Assembly (NCBI GenBank): GCA_000403035.1
Contig: AQSL01000069.1
Location: 1 to 7,960, forward strand
Direction: 5' to 3'
DNA: 7,960 nucleotides
Origin: Candidatus Latescibacter anaerobius SCGC AAA252-E07
Lineage (GTDB): Bacteria > Latescibacterota > Latescibacteria > Latescibacterales > Latescibacteraceae
The notes under the pieces were generated by a model, which made no database searches, was not told the DNA's origin, and worked only from the letters and a program-made list of their open reading frames with translations. Positions 5,176 to 7,960 of the stretch are shown here, piece by piece (positions within the stretch are counted from its first letter, which is position 1; each line of letters begins with the position of its first letter). The translations under genes were made by a program, and so were the position numbers.

Positions 5176-6866
5176 CGTATCACCGCAATCTTTCCCGTAT
5201 GTCCGCCATATCCAAAACGTATTGTATAATAATAAATTCCCGGAGCAACATCATCGCCGGTAAAATTTGTTCCATCCCAGCTTGGGGCCTCGGTTCTTCC
5301 ACTCTTATTTCCGGAGCTTTGAAAGACAGCTTCAACGGCAGATATAGTTTCTCCGGAAACATTAAATATTTTGATTGAAAGAGCCCCTTCCGAGGGAATA
5401 TCAACAGGAAAAAACACTTTACGGTCGCCTTTGCTGAAATTAAACGGCTGGGGATAAGGATTATAAGCCCTGAAGGCAGCGACAGGATGTTCGGGTTTCT
5501 CCAGTCCGGAAGCGGCTAACGCATCAATGATTCCATACCCATAGACCGTATCGGCACCGGCTATTCCCAGCGAAGAAGTCGAAATAAGAGCGTTTCTGAC
5601 TTCTTCAGGACCCCAGGATTGGTTAACCTCGAGAATAAGCGCAACTGCGCCGCTGACAGCCGGAGATGCATACGATGTTCCCTGCACGAATTTGTAAGAA
5701 CCCGGAGTGGCTGTATTTACCACCGCAACATCATCGCCTAATGCCACGAAATCCGGCTTAATCCTCCCGTCATAGGTAGGTCCGCGTGAACTGAACGATG
5801 TTATTTCGCCGTCCGGATCAACTCCCCCGATCGCAAGAACACCGAATCCATCCGAGGGCGTTGTCACATAATGCCAGGGCTTGTTACCCTCATTTCCCGC
5901 GGAAGTTACCACCACGATGCCATTGGCAACCGCAATATCCGCCGCCAGAGACGTTATCGCCGTTTTCCCATCGAGATCCTCGTACGTATAGCTATCACCA
6001 TCGTCAAATTCAATATACCCGAGAGACGAATTCACGACATCAGCCCCGAGACTATCGGCCCATTCTATACCGGCAATCCAGTAATCCTCCTCGGCACGCA
6101 GTTCCTGGTCAATTATCTCGGTACGTGCAAGAATATACTCTGCATAAGGAGCCGTGCCTATCATGTTCCCATGATCGAGCCCGGACATTATCGAAAGCAC
6201 CTCTGAACCGTGGTCATCACCGACGGGATTATCATCTCCATCTACAAAATCCCTTTTATACGACACACGAGTGCTGTCGAATGCCGTATGCTCGAGATTA
6301 TCAAATCCGCTGTCGAGAACCGCGATGGTGATCCCATCGCCAAAGTATCCCAGGTTATGAACATCGATCGCTCCAACCATATTGACCTGGTCGAATGAAT
6401 TTCCGTACGAGAGGCCCCCGTCTTTTTGTTCCGTTCCGGGCTTTTGGGCGCCGTCTTTATCAGGCTCGGGCGGCATCTTGAGCCGCTTAACCGGTTGTAC
6501 CTGCCGGACAAACGGCAATACCCGTACCTTTTCAATCATGTCATCGTCAAGGTCTACCGATACACCGTTAAAATACCGGGTAACCGTACGCAGTGTGCCT
6601 GCTATTTCCCTGACTTTCTCGCAGTAATCAGGATTAACCGGCAGGTCGCGTTCATCGAAAATCGCATCTTTCCCCATGATACGGGCTCTTCTGCTGATGC
6701 TTTTTGGTTCTTCGGATGAGGCGATTTTTGCAGCCACCGCTTTCTCTATATTCATCCCGCCGCGGTCACTGAAAAATACCCAGAATGGTTTTATTTCCGC
6801 ATGAACTGCCGGTATACAGAACAGAAAAATACAGCCGGCTATTAAAAATCTATATTTTTTCACCAC
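5172..6866 (-). CDS. Secreted subtilisin-like (S8) serine protease with C-terminal Ig-like tail
   Basis: A 564-aa exported protease. Residues 1-23 form a signal peptide likely cut after AVHA. Residues about 25-130 form an inhibitor-like propeptide with the SRRARI and RYFNGVSV motifs seen in FCB-group subtilases. The catalytic domain runs from about 160 to 455 with Asp185 in VLDSGFD, His219 in DDHGSE, the oxyanion Asn325 in SAGNEG and Ser398 in GTSYASPAVSG, so it should be active. Residues about 468-564 form an FlgD/secretion-tail-like Ig domain with WDGTNFTGDDVAPGIYYYTIR. Such tails are used for type IX-type secretion in some phyla; here that is inference. The start is GTG at 6866, or GTG at 6863 giving a more typical MKKYRF; neither has a clear ribosome binding site. 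It overlaps hepT by 17 bases and HIT by four. Confidence 0.92.
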   Translation of the reverse strand: MVKKYRFLIAGCIFLFCIPAVHAEIKPFWVFFSDRGGMNIEKAVAAKIASSEEPKSISRRARIMGKDAIFDERDLPVNPDYCEKVREIAGTLRTVTRYFNGVSVDLDDDMIEKVRVLPFVRQVQPVKRLKMPPEPDKDGAQKPGTEQKDGGLSYGNSFDQVNMVGAIDVHNLGYFGDGITIAVLDSGFDNLEHTAFDSTRVSYKRDFVDGDDNPVGDDHGSEVLSIMSGLDHGNMIGTAPYAEYILARTEIIDQELRAEEDYWIAGIEWADSLGADVVNSSLGYIEFDDGDSYTYEDLDGKTAITSLAADIAVANGIVVVTSAGNEGNKPWHYVTTPSDGFGVLAIGGVDPDGEITSFSSRGPTYDGRIKPDFVALGDDVAVVNTATPGSYKFVQGTSYASPAVSGAVALILEVNQSWGPEEVRNALISTSSLGIAGADTVYGYGIIDALAASGLEKPEHPVAAFRAYNPYPQPFNFSKGDRKVFFPVDIPSEGALSIKIFNVSGETISAVEAVFQSSGNKSGRTEAPSWDGTNFTGDDVAPGIYYYTIRFGYGGHTGKIAVIR

Positions 6867-7191
6867 ACAGTTCTTTCACTTGAATGATCAAAGCTGGAAT
6901 ATCAGTCATCACAGTATCCCAGACAATATTAAGATCAACATAAAAATATCCGTGAATAAGCCGGTTGCGCATACCAATAATGCGAATCCATGGTATTTCA
7001 GGATGTTTCGATTTGAACTCATCAGTGACGTAGTTAGCTGCTTCTCCAATGATTTCAATATCTCTCACAAGGGCTTGCAGGAGCATCGGGTTGCTATCAA
7101 GATCATCACGATTTTTATTTTTTATAAATTCCTGCGACTGGAGAGCAGCTTTGAGCATGTGTCTCAATCTTTCCGTATCATCAACGTACAT
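6850..7191 (-). CDS. hepT: HepT-like HEPN toxin (DUF86)
   Basis: A 113-aa all-helical HEPN protein, the toxin half of the HepT-MntA type VII toxin-antitoxin system. The RX4HXY active-site motif is intact: Arg75, His80 and Tyr82 in RNRLIHGY. In characterised systems this motif gives RNase activity and the Tyr is AMPylated by MntA to silence the toxin. Other family marks are the start DDTERLRHMLKAA and DIEIIGEAAN (44-53). I chose the ATG at 7191, which overlaps the mntA stop by 11 bases; a TTG at 7212 would add seven residues unlike the family's N-terminus. The 3' end runs 17 bases into the protease gene in another frame. Length is normal and nothing suggests inactivation. Confidence 0.92.
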   Translation of the reverse strand: MYVDDTERLRHMLKAALQSQEFIKNKNRDDLDSNPMLLQALVRDIEIIGEAANYVTDEFKSKHPEIPWIRIIGMRNRLIHGYFYVDLNIVWDTVMTDIPALIIQVKELCGEKI

Positions 7192-7501
7192 ATAGTGTCT
7201 CCGATTCAGCAATAACTCTATCCCTGAAATAGTTACTCAATTCTCCAGGAGTTCTCAAATCAACTTTTCTGCCGTTAAAAAAATCTGTTAAATCCATTTC
7301 AATACCTACCAAACGAAAGAAACCTACAATTTCTCCCGGCATAAATTCCACAAGCATGTCTATATCACTATCCTGCCCGAAATCATCCCTGAGCAACGAA
7401 CCGAAAAGCGAAAGCTTTTTTATTCCGTTCTTTTTGCAGAATTTTTCCACCTCACCGCGGTCAAAGGTGATGTCGTGATGTGTGATTGTTTGGGTATTCA
7501 T
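7181..7501 (-). CDS. mntA: MntA-like nucleotidyltransferase antitoxin
   Basis: A 106-aa minimal nucleotidyltransferase, the antitoxin partner of hepT. The motif GSX10DXD is complete: Gly34-Ser35, then Asp46 and Asp48 in SDIDML. The third carboxylate is Asp81 in RKVDLRTP. In studied pairs MntA adds AMP from ATP to the HepT tyrosine, which fits the intact Tyr82 in the next gene. The ATG at 7501 is followed by a typical N-terminus; the ribosome binding site is weak (GAG within CGAGAAAAA). It overlaps hepT by 11 bases. Two 9-bp direct repeats lie 19-47 bases upstream and may be an operator. Confidence 0.92.
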   Translation of the reverse strand: MNTQTITHHDITFDRGEVEKFCKKNGIKKLSLFGSLLRDDFGQDSDIDMLVEFMPGEIVGFFRLVGIEMDLTDFFNGRKVDLRTPGELSNYFRDRVIAESETLYVR

Positions 7502-7519
7502 TTTTTCTCGTTTTTTTGG

Positions 7520-7548
7520 TTAGCTTTTAGCGGTCTGCATTAGCTTTT
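7520..7548. repeat. Two 9-bp direct repeats upstream of mntA
   Basis: TTAGCTTTT occurs at 7520-7528 and again at 7540-7548, exactly 20 bases apart, about two helical turns, so a protein could bind both on one face of the DNA. They lie 19-47 bases before the mntA start codon, where a promoter or operator is expected. A related TAGCTA lies at 7554-7559. No clear -35/-10 pair was found. The operator role is inference from spacing and place. Confidence 0.35.
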
Positions 7549-7556
7549 TCTAATAG

Positions 7557-7634
7557 CTATTCTCTGAATTCTATCTCCATCAGCTTATATGCTTTTTGAA
7601 TATTTTTCTCTAACTCATTTTTGAGTTCTTGTTC
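7557..7634 (-). other. Orphan 25-codon reading frame, possible gene remnant
   Basis: Between the RelE-like remnant and mntA a minus-strand frame reads EQELKNELEKNIQKAYKLM and a further six residues before a TAG. It has no start codon and follows a TAA directly. The same frame continues upstream of that TAA as IEIFKNLVQ, overlapping the RelE-like end out of frame. The composition resembles a real charged helix, so it may be the tail of a decayed gene, but it is too short to identify. Nothing else is seen in 7549-7650. Confidence 0.2.
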
Positions 7635-7650
7635 TTATTGAACCAAATTT

Positions 7651-7878
7651 TTAAATATTTCGATAAGCTTCTCGTCGGTGCCGAATATAAAGAACTGTTA
7701 TCTTTTTATTTTCTGTATCAACCGCATAGATTATCCGATAATCCTTAACACGGATTCTGAATGATTTTTGTGTATCTCTCAGTTTTACTGCTTGCGACGG
7801 AAACGGTGTGACGATTAAGTCCTCTATTTGTTTAAATATTTGAGAATAGAACTGTCCGGTTAAAATCTGTTGATTGCT
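7651..7878 (-). pseudogene. RelE/ParE-type toxin remnant, N-terminus lost
   Basis: A 75-codon open frame without a start codon. It carries the C-terminal three quarters of a RelE-family toxin: QIFKQIEDLIVTPFPSQAVKL (residues 13-33), then SFRIRVKDYRIIYAVD (39-54), ITVLYIRHRREAYR (60-73) and a TAA. These match the family's core beta sheet and the conserved Arg-rich end. Upstream in another frame lies HKAINRF, which resembles the missing N-terminal helix, so a frameshift near 7862-7866 is likely. A GC-rich hairpin element lies further upstream where the start should be. No partner antitoxin is visible before the window ends or downstream. It is probably inactive, although a sequencing error at the frameshift cannot be excluded. 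Confidence 0.7.
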
Positions 7879-7887
7879 TTATGAAAA

Positions 7888-7929
7888 GCCCCCTTCTTGT
7901 CCTTCGGACATCCTTCCCCCAAAGGGGGC
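7888..7929. repeat. GC-rich hairpin element (REP-like)
   Basis: The outer 8-bp arms GCCCCCTT (7888-7895) and AAGGGGGC (7922-7929) are complementary. Between them lies an inner hairpin GTCC-TTC-GGAC (7899-7909). An alternative stem CCCCC-AAA-GGGGG (7916-7928) is also possible. The element is far more GC-rich than its surroundings. Its compact palindromic form is like dispersed REP or MITE-type repeats, and it lies where the RelE-like gene should begin. Without other copies in view the repeat family is inference. A bidirectional terminator is an alternative. Confidence 0.5.
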
Positions 7930-7960
7930 AGGAATATAATTTCTTATTTCACAAGTAGTT

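Noticed and set aside
5798..6331. Plus-strand open frames opposite the S8 protease
   Set aside because: They mirror a coding strand with full catalytic motifs, have Arg/His/Pro-rich composition and no family features.
1..7960. CRISPR array, tRNA or rRNA genes
   Set aside because: No regularly spaced direct repeats and no recognisable tRNA or rRNA sequences were seen on either strand.

Overview
This window looks like bacterial chromosome from an uncultured Gram-negative lineage, most likely in or near the FCB group (Fibrobacteres/Chlorobi/Bacteroidetes and relatives). The pointers are a bactofilin next to F-type ATP synthase genes, and a secreted subtilase whose propeptide and C-terminal FlgD/secretion-type Ig-like tail are typical of those phyla. 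The lineage call is inference, since there is no rRNA or other marker gene here.

Positions 1-3697 hold a plus-strand cluster: bactofilin, atpI, atpB, a giant atpE, a normal atpE, and atpF. Together these encode the membrane (Fo) half of an ATP synthase. The F1 genes (atpH, atpA, atpG, atpD, atpC) are absent. The first atpE encodes three fused c-subunit hairpins with an exact 80-residue period. Only the first hairpin keeps the ion-binding glutamate; the other two have Gln and His at that position. The second atpE encodes a standard single hairpin with the Glu32/Glu65/Ser66/Thr67/Tyr70 pattern of two-carboxylate, Na+-type c subunits. A mixed c-ring with silent sites and probable Na+ coupling is the most interesting biology in the window.

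The cluster is enclosed by a perfect 95-bp inverted repeat (1-95 and 3603-3697). The left arm lies just upstream of bactofilin and is cut by the window edge. The right arm lies 40 bp after atpF and ends one base from the stop codon of a minus-strand M23 peptidase. Flipping the enclosed segment would give HIT, M23, bactofilin, atpI-B-E-E-F all in one direction, with the repeat as an ordinary intergenic spacer. The present layout may therefore be one state of an invertible segment, or an inverted chimera from amplification or assembly. The sequence alone cannot decide.

Positions 3699-7501 are all on the minus strand. In transcription order they are mntA (nucleotidyltransferase antitoxin), hepT (HEPN toxin), an exported S8 protease, an Ap4A-phosphorylase-like HIT protein, and an M23 (LytM) peptidase. 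The first four overlap each other at their ends, so the toxin-antitoxin pair appears to lead a translationally coupled operon. The M23 gene has its own good sigma70-like promoter.

Positions 7502-7960 hold degraded material: a pair of 9-bp direct repeats upstream of mntA, a short orphan reading frame, a RelE/ParE-type toxin remnant without a start codon, and a GC-rich hairpin element where the toxin's N-terminus should be.
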